Notes: generated by a model from the letters alone, not told the origin. A stretch of 44,897 bases of DNA from Candidatus Caccoplasma merdipullorum (GCA_017694415.1 JADIMW010000008.1:1-44897), one strand, 5' to 3'; counted from the stretch's first letter, positions 34,706 through 44,873 are shown. Translations and numbers: made by a program.

Positions 34706-35988
34706 CCGTTTAAAATTCTCTCAACCTGATTCAACATGGAGAGTTCCACGCTCTTCTTCCCGAACAGTTCCACACAATCCCGGCTGATCTGCTCCGGGTC
34801 GCCGTTCAAAAGCAGTTCGCCCATGCGGCCCGCCATATATTCATAATCGTACAACGGTGCAAGCACGCCGGTTTTGCCGTCTATCACCAAATCGTTGGCT
34901 ACACCTACGTTAAAGGCGGCCACGGGTGTTCCTGCGGCTATCGACTGGTTCACCATCAGGGGGCCCGAGTCCTCTACCGATGAGCTGACAAACAAATCGG
35001 CAGCCTTGTAAACCTCCATTAGTTTTTTCATCGGCAGGAAACCGAAGCGTTTGACCCTGTAACCCATTCTGTCCAACACGCCGGGCTCGTTATCCCCTAC
35101 GAGAAGGAGTTCGATATTCTTGTTGAGTTCGGGGAACTGTTTTCCCATGGACAGCAGCGAAAGGATAAGATATTCAAACCCTTTGCGGTTGTCGCCGGCA
35201 TTGAATGTAGTGCATCCCACCACTATGGCCTTGGTTTCGGGTTCTATGCCGAGCATCCTGCGCAAATCGCATTTCGACTCAACCGGAAGCGCCGCCTCGT
35301 TTATCGGGAAAATGACAGGCGCCACCGTGCGGTTGCGCCCCAGGGCGGAAGCTCTTGCCCGCCTGCAGTCGGAAGTCGTACCCCAAAACTCCAAATCGGC
35401 AGGGAGGTATTTCAACTTGCGTCCCAAATTTTCAACCGGAAAATCGGTAGGTATGGCAAACAGGGGGCACGACGAACAGTCCGTTTCATACCCCTTGCAC
35501 GAAAAAGGATAGTGGCAACCGCCCGTTATCCCTGCATCGTCCATCATCACCACAGCGATTTTAGCTCCCGTCAGCCGTTTCAAATCGGCTATAATTTCGG
35601 GGGTAACGAAATTATGCACCCAGTGAACAAGTATCAGGTCGGGAATAAAGCCGGCCTGGCGCAGTATGCTTCGCGCGGAAGCCAAAGAATTGAGATTGTC
35701 GAAAACGACATTGTTCTTGAACTTGTTGTCGCGGCACAGGTGGCGCCACCTCCTTGCACAGGCCGAATATTTATGTTTCCTTACCTTGTACTGTATATAC
35801 GGGAAGGTCTTTTTCCTGTAATGTATTACTCCGGGCTTCTTCCCGTCGGTATCTCTCACCATAAGGGCGGAAGAGTATCCGGCGGCATTGAGAAAATCGT
35901 TTATTATAACCGCGGCTATTCCTGCTCCTCCATAGTCGTAAGAAGAGATATTCAATATTCTCCCTTTTCCTGCACTGTTCATATCCAC
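34702..35988 (-). CDS. Glycosyltransferase family 4 with cysteine-rich insert
   Basis: 428 residues. The N-terminus ISSYDYGGAGIAA is a GT4 acceptor-domain loop. An insert with TGGCHYPFSC and ETDCSSCP carries four cysteines seen in WcaC-like surface-polysaccharide GT4 enzymes, possibly a metal site. The donor-binding part is SSVEDSGPLMVNQSIAAGTP. A Met at 35982 is an alternative start. It overlaps the acetyltransferase gene by about 10 nt. Confidence 0.88.
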   Translation of the reverse strand: MDMNSAGKGRILNISSYDYGGAGIAAVIINDFLNAAGYSSALMVRDTDGKKPGVIHYRKKTFPYIQYKVRKHKYSACARRWRHLCRDNKFKNNVVFDNLNSLASARSILRQAGFIPDLILVHWVHNFVTPEIIADLKRLTGAKIAVVMMDDAGITGGCHYPFSCKGYETDCSSCPLFAIPTDFPVENLGRKLKYLPADLEFWGTTSDCRRARASALGRNRTVAPVIFPINEAALPVESKCDLRRMLGIEPETKAIVVGCTTFNAGDNRKGFEYLILSLLSMGKQFPELNKNIELLLVGDNEPGVLDRMGYRVKRFGFLPMKKLMEVYKAADLFVSSSVEDSGPLMVNQSIAAGTPVAAFNVGVANDLVIDGKTGVLAPLYDYEYMAGRMGELLLNGDPEQISRDCVELFGKKSVELSMLNQVERILNG

Positions 35989-36656
35989 AAATGGTATATA
36001 TAAGTGGTTTTACTGACAACAAATCCGTTTTTCTCATAAAAGGCGCACGCCTCCGAATTAGCCTGTTGCGTGGCCACATCCAGACGCGGCAGACCTGCAT
36101 CGAAAAGCGTCCGCTTGCAACACTCCACAAGAGCAGTTCCTATCCCTTTGCGTCCAAAATTTTCACCGACGGCTATCAGTCCTATACTTCCGGAATTGCC
36201 GTGCAACGCAAGAGTAACGAATCCTGCAATTTCGCTGCCTACCCTCTTTACGAAAACCTTATCGCCCATATCGCCCGAAAAGGAATTATCGACCCATATG
36301 CCGTACATCTCCCTGAACTTTTCAGTACCAATCCCGGGGTCGGTAAAAAACCGGGAATGACGCCCGCTCCTGTATGCCAACTCATACACTGCGGGTTCGG
36401 GACATTCCAGAACTTCGCATTCGGGCAACACTGCCGCCGAAGAATCTATTCCGGTAGAATATACCAGCTTTACATCGGCAGGTTTTACGGGAAAATTTTC
36501 CAGCGGTGCATCGGAGAAGAGATATAAAAGACGCACGCCGGCTTCTTCCGCCTCAGTCATAATGGCGTCATAATCGGCACTCTCACCTTCGGCTATATGC
36601 TTGCGCCCGACGGTATAGCCGAAAAATTCCGAATCCCACAGACAAGGTTCAATCAT
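35979..36656 (-). CDS. GNAT sugar acetyltransferase, WecD/RffC-like
   Basis: 225 residues. The N-terminus LWDSEFFGYTVGR and the C-terminal GNAT core (IGLIAVGENFGRKGIGTAL, then FYEKNGF) match dTDP-fucosamine acetyltransferase. It would acetylate the 4-amino group made by the WecE-like enzyme in the same operon, giving dTDP-Fuc4NAc or a close relative. It lies 13 nt after the MsbA-like gene. Confidence 0.82.
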   Translation of the reverse strand: MIEPCLWDSEFFGYTVGRKHIAEGESADYDAIMTEAEEAGVRLLYLFSDAPLENFPVKPADVKLVYSTGIDSSAAVLPECEVLECPEPAVYELAYRSGRHSRFFTDPGIGTEKFREMYGIWVDNSFSGDMGDKVFVKRVGSEIAGFVTLALHGNSGSIGLIAVGENFGRKGIGTALVECCKRTLFDAGLPRLDVATQQANSEACAFYEKNGFVVSKTTYIYHLWI

Positions 36657-36669
36657 AGTTTAGATAATA

Positions 36670-38508
36670 TCAAAATTTCTGCATGTCAACGAGGCGTTTA
36701 TAGTACCCGTTGAGAGCGATAAGTTCCTCATGTGTGCCGCGTTCGACAATCTCCCCTTCGTGCATTACGCATATCAAATCCGCTCCCTTTATCGTTGAAA
36801 GGCGATGCGCTATGACAAGCGTGGTGCGGTTACGCATAAGATTCTCCAATGCCTCCTGAACGAGACGCTCGCTTTCGGTATCGAGAGCCGACGTCGCTTC
36901 ATCCAGAATAAGGATAGGCGGATTCTTCATGATTGCGCGGGCAATGCTTATACGCTGCCTCTGTCCGCCCGACAAACGGCAGCCGCGGTCGCCGATAGGA
37001 GTATCATACCCGTTCTCGGTTGCCATTATAAAGTCGTGCGCATTGGCAATCTTGGCCGCCGCAACAACTTGTTCCATGGTAACATTCTCCACGCCGAAAG
37101 TTATATTGTTGTAGAACGTGTCGTTGAAAAGTATGGCTTCCTGATTTACATTACCCATAAGGGCGCGCAAATCGACGGGCGACATATCGCGGACATCCAC
37201 CCCGTCGATAAAGATACCGCCCTTGTTTACATCATAAAAGCGCGGCAGCAGGTCGGCCATGGTCGATTTTCCCGAACCCGACTGTCCGACAATGGCAACA
37301 GTCTGCCCTTTTTTAATTTCGAGATTCACCCCTTTGACCACATACTCATCGCTGTACTTGAACCAAACGTCGCGATATTCGATACGCTCTTTCAGTTCGC
37401 CCACCTTTACAGGGTTGGCCGGAGCCTTAATCGGATTCTCCGCTCTCAATATCTTATCGACACGCTCCATCGAGGCAAGTCCGCGCTGTACTGAATACGC
37501 GCCGTTTGCAAAATCCTTGGCCGGATTTATTATGCTGTAGAATATAACCAGATAATAAACAAACTCGGGTGCAGTTATCATATTGTCGCCGCCGAGGATA
37601 AGAGACCCTCCGTACCACAATACGACCGCTATCGTGGCCGTACCCAAAAATTCGCTCATCGGGTGAGCGAGAGTCTGGCGGCGCGCAATCCGGTTCGACA
37701 TTTTATAAAGCAGGTGGTTTGAATTGTGGAAACGCGCCTTGATTTTCTCCTCGGCATTAAAAGCCTTTATAATGCGAAGGCCGCCGAGAGTCTCGTCTAT
37801 TTCCGACAGAAGTACGCCGCCCTGCTGCTGCGCCTCCATCGACGAACGTTTCAGTTTTTTCCCGACATTACCCATAATCGAACCCGCCAACGGCAACAAT
37901 ATCAACACGAATACGGTAAGCTGCCAGCTTATGGCGAACATCATCGACAGATATACGATAATCATTATCGGGTTTTTAAATATCATGTCGAGCGATGCCA
38001 TTATGGAGTTTTCAATCATACCCACATCACCCGTCATTCTGGCCATTATATCCCCTTTCCTTTCGGTGGTGAAAAACCCAATCGGGAGAGTAGTAACCTT
38101 GTCATACACGTAGTTCCTTATGTCGCGGACAATACCCGAACGCATCGGTATAATGAAAAACGAACTGAGATACGCCGACATGGTTTTCAAGAACGTCATT
38201 ACCACCAGCATCATACCCAACAGCATAAGCGCCCACGAGTGGCCGAACTTGTCAATCTGCTCCGTAATAAACCAGTAGAAATTGTTTATCGCCACATCCT
38301 TAATATCGCCGAACGAATGACTGTCAAGCGACATGTACTCGTACGATGCCTCGTTAATGCCGAACAGCACCTGCAAAATAGGGATAATGACGGCAAACGA
38401 GAAGAGGCTCAATATCGTAGAGAGGATATTGAAAAAGATATTTAGAAAAAGGTTCTTTTTGTATGGAGAGACAAAACGAACCAACATTTTGACAAGATCT
38501 CTGAACAT
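36670..38508 (-). CDS. MsbA-like ABC exporter (fused membrane and ATPase domains)
   Basis: 612 residues from MFRDLVKMLVRFVSPYKKN. Six predicted membrane helices in the first 330 residues are followed by a nucleotide-binding domain with Walker A VGQSGSGKSTM, signature LSGGQRQRISIA, Walker B ILILDEATSALD and switch His in VIAHRLSTI. It probably flips lipid A core or a lipid-linked glycan across the inner membrane. It is the first gene of the glycan operon. The frame is open to 38670, but those residues lie across the promoter at 38594-38625. Confidence 0.92.
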   Translation of the reverse strand: MFRDLVKMLVRFVSPYKKNLFLNIFFNILSTILSLFSFAVIIPILQVLFGINEASYEYMSLDSHSFGDIKDVAINNFYWFITEQIDKFGHSWALMLLGMMLVVMTFLKTMSAYLSSFFIIPMRSGIVRDIRNYVYDKVTTLPIGFFTTERKGDIMARMTGDVGMIENSIMASLDMIFKNPIMIIVYLSMMFAISWQLTVFVLILLPLAGSIMGNVGKKLKRSSMEAQQQGGVLLSEIDETLGGLRIIKAFNAEEKIKARFHNSNHLLYKMSNRIARRQTLAHPMSEFLGTATIAVVLWYGGSLILGGDNMITAPEFVYYLVIFYSIINPAKDFANGAYSVQRGLASMERVDKILRAENPIKAPANPVKVGELKERIEYRDVWFKYSDEYVVKGVNLEIKKGQTVAIVGQSGSGKSTMADLLPRFYDVNKGGIFIDGVDVRDMSPVDLRALMGNVNQEAILFNDTFYNNITFGVENVTMEQVVAAAKIANAHDFIMATENGYDTPIGDRGCRLSGGQRQRISIARAIMKNPPILILDEATSALDTESERLVQEALENLMRNRTTLVIAHRLSTIKGADLICVMHEGEIVERGTHEELIALNGYYKRLVDMQKF

Positions 38509-38593
38509 AATACAAGAAATTAAATATGCAATGCGGAAAAACAAGTCGAATACCAAAAGACAAGTCCTAACCTGACTGCAACTTTCCAAAATG

Positions 38594-38625
38594 CAAATAT
38601 AATGTAAACCGTCAGCATTATCAAA
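38594..38625 (-). promoter_or_regulatory. Promoter of the surface-glycan operon
   Basis: Minus-strand TTTG (38625-38622), 20-bp spacer, TATATTTG (38601-38594). It fixes the MsbA-like start at 38508 with a leader of about 80 nt. Confidence 0.75.
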
Positions 38626-38708
38626 TTTATTTAACAATAGAAAATAGCGCAAAAAACGGTGTCGCGCCATTATCGGGACATCGGTACGGGCACGCTCTTA
38701 AAGGACGA

Positions 38709-38740
38709 TTTGCACAGTCGGGCAAATAAGGCTACCTTTG
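38709..38740 (+). promoter_or_regulatory. Promoter of the plus-strand GT2 gene
   Basis: TTTG (38709-38712), 20-bp spacer, TACCTTTG (38733-38740), 35 bp before the ATG. It is divergent from the glycan-operon promoter. Confidence 0.75.
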
Positions 38741-38774
38741 TTTCAACACGGCAACGAAAAGAAAAACAAGACAA

Positions 38775-39605
38775 ATGACAAAACTATCCATAATAACCGT
38801 AAACCTCAACGATGCCGAAGGATTGCAGAAGACCCTCGATTCGGTATGGAGCAGACAGACATATTCCGATATGGAACAAATAGTTATAGACGGGGCATCC
38901 TCCGACGGGAGCGTTGAAGTAATAAAAAAATATTCCGACAAGCTCGCATACTGGACGAGCGAGCCCGACAGCGGAATCTACAACGCCATGAACAAAGGAA
39001 TAGCCAAAGCCAAAGGCGACTACCTTCTGTTTCTGAACTCGGGCGACTGGCTGGAAGACGACATACTTGCAAAAATCTTCCCGTGCAGGACACACGAGGA
39101 CATCATATATGCCGACTACAACAACATTAGCGACGGAGGAAAAAAGGAACGCGTAAAAATGCCCGACGAAATAACCCTGCCGTGGTTGTTGCTGCATTCG
39201 CTCGGACACCCGTCCACATTTATAAAGCGCGAAATAATATCGGGCAAAGGATACCGCGAAGAATACCGCATAATATCCGACTGGGCATTCTGGATAGAAG
39301 AGCTGATAAAGAACGGGCGCAGCAGCCGCCATATCGACATGGCCGCAACCAACTACAACCTGCAAGGAATATCGGCGCAAAAAGAGAACCAAAAGAAGAT
39401 AACGGCCGAAAAAGAAAGATTCCTCTCCGAAACATTCGGCGCCCGCTACGACATGGCAAGAGTATGGCGCAGCATAAACGCAATAGACATAATAAGCAAA
39501 CACCGTCCGGAACTTCTTCTCTCCTCCGAAAAGCTACAAAGGAAACTCCGGCAGTATTTCAAACTGCTGATAAAATTCACTGCGGCACGACAACCACAGC
39601 GATAA
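38775..39605 (+). CDS. Glycosyltransferase family 2 (GT-A)
   Basis: 276 residues. Same layout as the enzyme at 33866: SIITVNLNDAEGLQKTLDSV, IVIDGASSDGSVEVIKKY, LFLNSGDWLEDD. The C-terminal third is more divergent and basic. It is transcribed away from the glycan operon from its own promoter. It probably contributes one linkage to the same surface glycan, but no direct evidence ties it to a sugar. Confidence 0.9.
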   Translation: MTKLSIITVNLNDAEGLQKTLDSVWSRQTYSDMEQIVIDGASSDGSVEVIKKYSDKLAYWTSEPDSGIYNAMNKGIAKAKGDYLLFLNSGDWLEDDILAKIFPCRTHEDIIYADYNNISDGGKKERVKMPDEITLPWLLLHSLGHPSTFIKREIISGKGYREEYRIISDWAFWIEELIKNGRSSRHIDMAATNYNLQGISAQKENQKKITAEKERFLSETFGARYDMARVWRSINAIDIISKHRPELLLSSEKLQRKLRQYFKLLIKFTAARQPQR

Positions 39606-39755
39606 CCTGTACAAAACCGCCCGACATCCGCACAAAAGAGGTGTCGTTATCAACAATAGGGCTGACTTATCAACAATTAGCAAAGTTTATGCCTGCGAAA
39701 CGAGGCGGAAGTTGGCAAAAATTACTTATTTTGCAGTCAATACGCATAAAAAGAT

Positions 39756-40529
39756 ATGGGGAAAATAATAGCCATAGCAAACCAGAAAGGCGGGGTAGGC
39801 AAAACGACCACATCGATAAACCTCGCCACATCGCTTGCGGCACTCGACAAAAAAGTGTTGATGATAGACGCCGACCCGCAGGCAAACGCCACGTCGGGCG
39901 TAGGGCTCGACCACAAGAACGCCGAGATAACCACATACGAATGCCTGATAGGAGAGAAAAAAGCGAGCGAAGGAATAGTTGAATCGTGCGTACGCAACAT
40001 GTACGTACTCCCTTCGAGAATAGACCTCGTGGGAGCGGAACTCGAACTGCTCAACATGCCCGACCGCGAAAGGATGCTCGAAAAGCAGCTGGCAGAGATA
40101 AAAGACGATTACGATTACATACTGATAGACTGCTCGCCGTCATTAGGGCTGATAACGGTAAACTCACTCACGGCCGCCGACAGCGTGATAATACCCGTAC
40201 AGGCCGAATATTTCGCGCTGGAAGGAATAAGCAAACTGCTGAACACGATAAAGATAATAAAGTCGAAACTGAACCCGTCGCTCGAAATAGAAGGATTCCT
40301 GCTGACCATGTACGACTCACGCCTGCGGTTGGCAAACCAGATATACGAAGAACTCAAACGCCACTTCGCAGACATGGTGTTCCGCACCCTGATACAACGC
40401 AACATAAAACTCAGCGAAGCGCCGAGCCACGGGCTTCCCGTACTGCTGTACGACCCCGATTCGAGAGGGTGTCTCAACTACATGCAGTTGGCAAAAGAGA
40501 TAATAGACAAAGAAGAAAACGACAAATAA
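39756..40529 (+). CDS. parA: Chromosome-partitioning ATPase ParA (Soj)
   Basis: 257 residues. The deviant Walker A motif KGGVGKTT, MIDADPQANATSG and the Walker B-like ILIDCSPSLGLIT identify a ParA/Soj ATPase that, with ParB, moves origin regions apart. It is followed by parB after 8 nt. All 25 isoleucine codons are ATA, unlike genes elsewhere in the window. The promoter is not obvious; TTATTTTG at 39726-39733 is a weak -7 candidate. Confidence 0.96.
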   Translation: MGKIIAIANQKGGVGKTTTSINLATSLAALDKKVLMIDADPQANATSGVGLDHKNAEITTYECLIGEKKASEGIVESCVRNMYVLPSRIDLVGAELELLNMPDRERMLEKQLAEIKDDYDYILIDCSPSLGLITVNSLTAADSVIIPVQAEYFALEGISKLLNTIKIIKSKLNPSLEIEGFLLTMYDSRLRLANQIYEELKRHFADMVFRTLIQRNIKLSEAPSHGLPVLLYDPDSRGCLNYMQLAKEIIDKEENDK

Positions 40530-40537
40530 GACCCGTA

Positions 40538-41425
40538 ATGAACAAACGCAACGCACTCGGCAGAGGGTTGGACGCCCTAATCGCAATGGATGAAATAACA
40601 ACATCAGGCACCACGTCTATAAACGAAATAGACATAGAACTGATACACCCCAATCCCGACCAGCCGAGGCGCGAATTCGACCCCGAAGCATTAGAAGAAC
40701 TCTCCAGTTCCATCCGCGAACTGGGGATAATACAACCTATATCGCTAAGGCAGATACCAGACGGCACATACCAGATAATAGCCGGCGAACGACGGTACAG
40801 AGCCGCCCGCATGGCCGGGCTGAAAGAGATACCCGCCTACATCCGCACGGCCGAAGACGAAACGATGATGGAAATGGCGCTGATAGAAAACATACAGCGC
40901 GAAGACCTCAACGCCGTAGAAATAGCCCTTACATTCCAGAAGCTGATAGAGCAATACGGACTGACACAGGAAAAGCTCAGCGACAGGATAGGGAAAAAAC
41001 GCGCCACCATAGCCAACTATCTGAGGCTGCTGAAACTCCCCGCCGAAATACAGATGGGGTTAAAGAACAAAATAATAGAAATGGGACATGCACGGGCGCT
41101 CATATCGATAAGCGACACCGCCACCCAGCTGAAAATATACGAAAAGATAAAAGAGAGCGGATGTTCGGTAAGGAAAGTCGAAGAAATGGTAAAGGAACTC
41201 AACGAATCGGCACACAAGAACGATGTTCCGGCACAAGCAGACGACGACCGCACCTCCGAAGAATGGAGTCGCGCATACGACGGATTGAAAAATCAACTAA
41301 ACAGCTTTTTCGGGAGCAAAGTACAATTTACCTGCGACAAAAACCGAAAAGGAAAAATAACAATCCCGTTCAAAGGCGAAGAAGAACTGGGAAAAATAAT
41401 GGAGATTTTCGGCAAACTGCAATAA
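40538..41425 (+). CDS. parB: Chromosome-partitioning protein ParB (Spo0J)
   Basis: 295 residues from MNKRNALGRGLDALI. The N-terminal CTP-binding domain contains the box GERRYRAARMAG. The central HTH is LTQEKLSDRIGKKRATIANY, followed by a C-terminal dimerisation region. It binds parS and loads as a clamp. The start is set by family length; an open frame further upstream overlaps parA and is not real. I did not find a parS site in the window. Confidence 0.95.
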   Translation: MNKRNALGRGLDALIAMDEITTSGTTSINEIDIELIHPNPDQPRREFDPEALEELSSSIRELGIIQPISLRQIPDGTYQIIAGERRYRAARMAGLKEIPAYIRTAEDETMMEMALIENIQREDLNAVEIALTFQKLIEQYGLTQEKLSDRIGKKRATIANYLRLLKLPAEIQMGLKNKIIEMGHARALISISDTATQLKIYEKIKESGCSVRKVEEMVKELNESAHKNDVPAQADDDRTSEEWSRAYDGLKNQLNSFFGSKVQFTCDKNRKGKITIPFKGEEELGKIMEIFGKLQ

Positions 41426-41448
41426 ACATAACGAGGGGAAAGAAAGAA

Positions 41449-42192
41449 TTGGCATATAAAAAAGAAATAGAGATAAAAAAATTGCGCCGTGCAGCAGCAT
41501 TGTTGCTGGGCGTGATATTTATTGCCAACCTGTCGGCACAAGAAGCCGGAGAAAAAAGAGGATTCTCGAGAAAACGTCCGATAGAGACCGACACAATCGT
41601 CTTTACCGACACGACAAAACTGTACGACATAACTCCAATACGTACAGACTCGATAGAACCAGCCTCACGCGCCGACTCAATATCCACATTCATACCCGAC
41701 CCCACCAGAGCAGTCTGGTATTCGGCAATACTCCCCGGACTGGGACAGATATACAACCGCAAATACTGGAAACTCCCCATACTCATCGGCGGATTCATGG
41801 GGCTCGCCTACGGCATATCGTTCAACAGCAGGTACTACACCGACTACTCCAACGCCTACCGCGACAGTTACAGCAGCGACCCCAACGCAAACAGCTACAT
41901 AAACTTCCTGCCCTACAACTACCGCAACGACAAAGAGTGGATAGAGCAAAACATGGAATGGATAAGAAGTTCGGTAAAACGCAAGAAAGATTTTTACAGG
42001 CGCAACCGCGACCTCTGCATAATAGGAATGTTCGGCGTTTACGCACTGGCGATGATAGACGCATACGTAGATGCCCAACTCTACACGTTCGACATCTCGC
42101 CCGACGTATCGATGAAAATCTCCCCGGCGGTACTCGAACCGACCCTCAACACACAAACCTCATTAGGGCTGCAATGCTCCATAACATTTTAA
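41449..42192 (+). CDS. DUF5683 membrane-associated protein
   Basis: 247 residues if it starts at the TTG at 41449; no ATG or GTG is available between the parB stop and the signal-like helix. The N-terminus has basic residues (KKLRR) followed by a hydrophobic helix ending at SAQEA, so it may be exported or anchored. The DUF5683 core starts at PDPTRAVWYSAILPGLGQIY and has further membrane segments around LIGGFMGLAYGISF and IIGMFGVYALAMIDAYVD. Function unknown, but its position between parB and a lytic transglycosylase is conserved in Bacteroidetes, to my knowledge. Confidence 0.85.
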   Translation: MAYKKEIEIKKLRRAAALLLGVIFIANLSAQEAGEKRGFSRKRPIETDTIVFTDTTKLYDITPIRTDSIEPASRADSISTFIPDPTRAVWYSAILPGLGQIYNRKYWKLPILIGGFMGLAYGISFNSRYYTDYSNAYRDSYSSDPNANSYINFLPYNYRNDKEWIEQNMEWIRSSVKRKKDFYRRNRDLCIIGMFGVYALAMIDAYVDAQLYTFDISPDVSMKISPAVLEPTLNTQTSLGLQCSITF

Positions 42193-42196
42193 AAAC

Positions 42197-43669
42197 ATGA
42201 AAGGAAAAACCACCCTCGCAGCCATAACAATGGCAACAGCAATCTTCTCCGCAGGCACGCTAAAAGCGGCAGAGCCGCTGGAAGCAGCACGCGACACGCT
42301 TACCGACAACTCGATGGTAATGATAGAGAGCGTAGAAAACGAGGCCGACACGATACTCTCCAACTGGTTTCTTCAGGAATATACCGACATGGACAGCCTC
42401 TGCATAAGCCAGAGCCACAACATAGAATATCCCGACTCGGTATATATCGAGCGGCTCTCCACACTCCCCACAGTAATAGACATGCCCTACAACCAAGTAG
42501 TAAAAGAATACATCACCCTGTACACCGAACGAAGGCGCAAGCTGGTAGAGTCGCTGCTCGGATTCGGACTCTATTACTTCCCCATATTCGAACAGGCACT
42601 CGAAAAAGAGGGACTGCCGCTGGAACTCAAATACCTCCCCGTCATAGAATCGGCATTGCGACCCGACGCCGTATCGCGAGCCGGAGCAACCGGACTGTGG
42701 CAGTTCATGCTCGCCACCTCGAAAATACTCGGATTGGAAGTAAACTCGCTGATAGATGAAAGACGGTCGCCGATAGCCTCGTCCGAAGCCGCCGCCAAAT
42801 ACCTCAAGCAACTCTACAACATGTATAACGACTGGCATCTGGCCATAGCCGCCTACAACTGCGGGCCGGGCAACATAAACAAGGCAATACACCGTTCGGG
42901 AGGCAAAAAGGACTATTGGAGCATATATCACCTGCTGCCGCGCGAAACACGCGGGTACGTTCCGGCATTCATAGCGGCAAACTACATAATGAACTATTAC
43001 GACAAACACAACATCTGTCCCGTACAGAAAACCGACATACCGCTTATAACCGACACGATAGAGATGAACGAACGCGTCCATCTCCAGCAGATAGCCGCCG
43101 TACTCAACACCCCGATAGAGATGCTGCGCGAACTCAACCCCCAATACCGGTACGACATAGTTCCCGGCGACATAAAACCATGCCATATAATAATGCCGCT
43201 GAACATGACATACGCATTTATCGACTCGAAAGACACGATACTCAACTATCAGGCCGAACAATACGCAAGACAAAAGACCGTACAACCCTCCTCTTACGAA
43301 TCATCCGCCAACGGATACAAATACCACAAGATACGCCCCGGCGAAACACTCGGAAGCATAGCCCTGCGATATCACACCACAGTATCCGCACTAAAACGGA
43401 TGAACGGACTACGCAGCAGCACCATACGCGCAGGGAAATACCTTAAGGTAGGGATAAAATACGCATCATCATCACAAACGGAAGACAAAACAATAACAAA
43501 AACCGACGCAAACGGCGAAACGGTAAAATACTACAAAGTAGCATCGGGCGACACCCTCGGCGGAATAGCCATGCGTTACGGAATAAAAACAGAAAACTTG
43601 AAACGGGCCAACAATCTCAGCTCCTCACTTATAAAAGTAGGACAAGTATTGAAAATACCCGTAACATAA
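42197..43669 (+). CDS. mltD: Membrane-bound lytic murein transglycosylase, MltD type, with two LysM domains
   Basis: 490 residues. Signal peptide ([17 protein letters not shown], cleavage near LKAAEP). The SLT catalytic domain spans about 130-300, with catalytic Glu151 in YLPVIESAL, then GATGLWQFM and [13 protein letters not shown]. LysM domains at about 373-417 and 443-488 bind peptidoglycan. It cuts glycan strands to 1,6-anhydro-muramyl ends in the periplasm. It follows the DUF5683 gene after 4 nt and precedes purT by 13 nt. Confidence 0.94.
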   Translation: MKGKTTLAAITMATAIFSAGTLKAAEPLEAARDTLTDNSMVMIESVENEADTILSNWFLQEYTDMDSLCISQSHNIEYPDSVYIERLSTLPTVIDMPYNQVVKEYITLYTERRRKLVESLLGFGLYYFPIFEQALEKEGLPLELKYLPVIESALRPDAVSRAGATGLWQFMLATSKILGLEVNSLIDERRSPIASSEAAAKYLKQLYNMYNDWHLAIAAYNCGPGNINKAIHRSGGKKDYWSIYHLLPRETRGYVPAFIAANYIMNYYDKHNICPVQKTDIPLITDTIEMNERVHLQQIAAVLNTPIEMLRELNPQYRYDIVPGDIKPCHIIMPLNMTYAFIDSKDTILNYQAEQYARQKTVQPSSYESSANGYKYHKIRPGETLGSIALRYHTTVSALKRMNGLRSSTIRAGKYLKVGIKYASSSQTEDKTITKTDANGETVKYYKVASGDTLGGIAMRYGIKTENLKRANNLSSSLIKVGQVLKIPVT

Positions 43670-43682
43670 AAAAACGGCAAAA

Positions 43683-44873
43683 ATGAAAATCGGAACGGTA
43701 TTCTCCCATATAGGGACAAAAGCCCTTCTCTGCGGCTCAGGAGAATTAGGAAAAGAAGTAGCAATAGAATTGCAATGGTACGGAGTGGAAGTAGTGGCAA
43801 TCGACCGCTACCCCAATGCACCCGCCATGCAGGTAGCGCACAAGAGCCATGTACTCTCCATGCTCGACGGTGAAAAACTAAAAGAGGCCATTATCGCCGA
43901 ACACCCCGATTACATAATCCCCGAAGTAGAAGCAATAGCAACCGACACGCTCGTTGCACTCGAAAAAGAAGGATACAAGGTAATACCCACGGCCAACGCC
44001 ACGCGCCTCACGATGAACCGCGAAGGAATAAGGCGTCTCGCAGCCGAAGAATTGGGAGTGAAAACCTCAAAGTATCGGTTTGCCGAAACCGAAGAAGAAT
44101 TCCGACAAGCCGTAAACGAAATAGGCATTCCATGCGTGGTAAAACCCGTAATGAGTTCATCGGGACACGGACAAAGCATGATAAAAACCGAAGCCGACAT
44201 AAAAAACGCATGGAAAATCGCACAAGAAGAAGGGCGCAGCGGAGCCGGCCGTGTAATAGTGGAAGAATTCATCGATTTCGATTATGAAATAACGCTCCTT
44301 ACCGTACGCCACATAAAAGGAACGACATTCCTCCGCCCGATAGGACACCGACAAGAAAACGGCGACTACCGCGAATCGTGGCAACCACACCCGATGAACA
44401 CAAAAGCAATCGAAAAAGCGCAGGAAATAGCAGGCAAAATAACAGCAGCACTCGGCGGACACGGCATATTCGGAGTAGAACTCTTCGTAAAGGGAGACGA
44501 CGTGATATTCAGCGAAGTCTCCCCGCGTCCCCACGATACCGGAATGGTAACGATGATTTCACAGGACATGTCGGAATTCGCGCTACACGCCCGCGCCATA
44601 CTCGGTCTCCCCATACCCTCAATACGCTACTACGGAGCCGCAGCATCAAAAGCAATAGTAGTAGAAGGCGACAGCAACATGGTAGAAATAGGCAATCTGC
44701 AGGAAGTACTCGACGAACCCGACGTACAAATACGCATATTCGGCAAGCCCGAAGTAAAAGGGCATCGCCGCTACGGAGTAATCCTCGCGCTTGCCGGCAC
44801 CGTGGAAGAAGCAAAAGCCAAAGCCGAAAGAGCATACGCGAAACTGGACATCCGCATTCTTCCGCGCGAATAA
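43683..44873 (+). CDS. purT: Formate-dependent phosphoribosylglycinamide formyltransferase
   Basis: 396 residues, complete. ATP-grasp enzyme that makes formyl-GAR from GAR, formate and ATP in purine synthesis, an alternative to folate-dependent PurN. Marked by [33 protein letters not shown] and the metal/ATP segment [19 protein letters not shown] with [11 protein letters not shown]. It closes the plus-strand block. No terminator is seen before the window ends 24 bp later. Confidence 0.96.
   Translation: MKIGTVFSHIGTKALLCGSGELGKEVAIELQWYGVEVVAIDRYPNAPAMQVAHKSHVLSMLDGEKLKEAIIAEHPDYIIPEVEAIATDTLVALEKEGYKVIPTANATRLTMNREGIRRLAAEELGVKTSKYRFAETEEEFRQAVNEIGIPCVVKPVMSSSGHGQSMIKTEADIKNAWKIAQEEGRSGAGRVIVEEFIDFDYEITLLTVRHIKGTTFLRPIGHRQENGDYRESWQPHPMNTKAIEKAQEIAGKITAALGGHGIFGVELFVKGDDVIFSEVSPRPHDTGMVTMISQDMSEFALHARAILGLPIPSIRYYGAAASKAIVVEGDSNMVEIGNLQEVLDEPDVQIRIFGKPEVKGHRRYGVILALAGTVEEAKAKAERAYAKLDIRILPRE

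Noticed and set aside
39606..41425. parS site near parAB
   Set aside because: No match to the TGTTTCACGTGAAACA-type palindrome was found by reading either strand here or elsewhere in the window.
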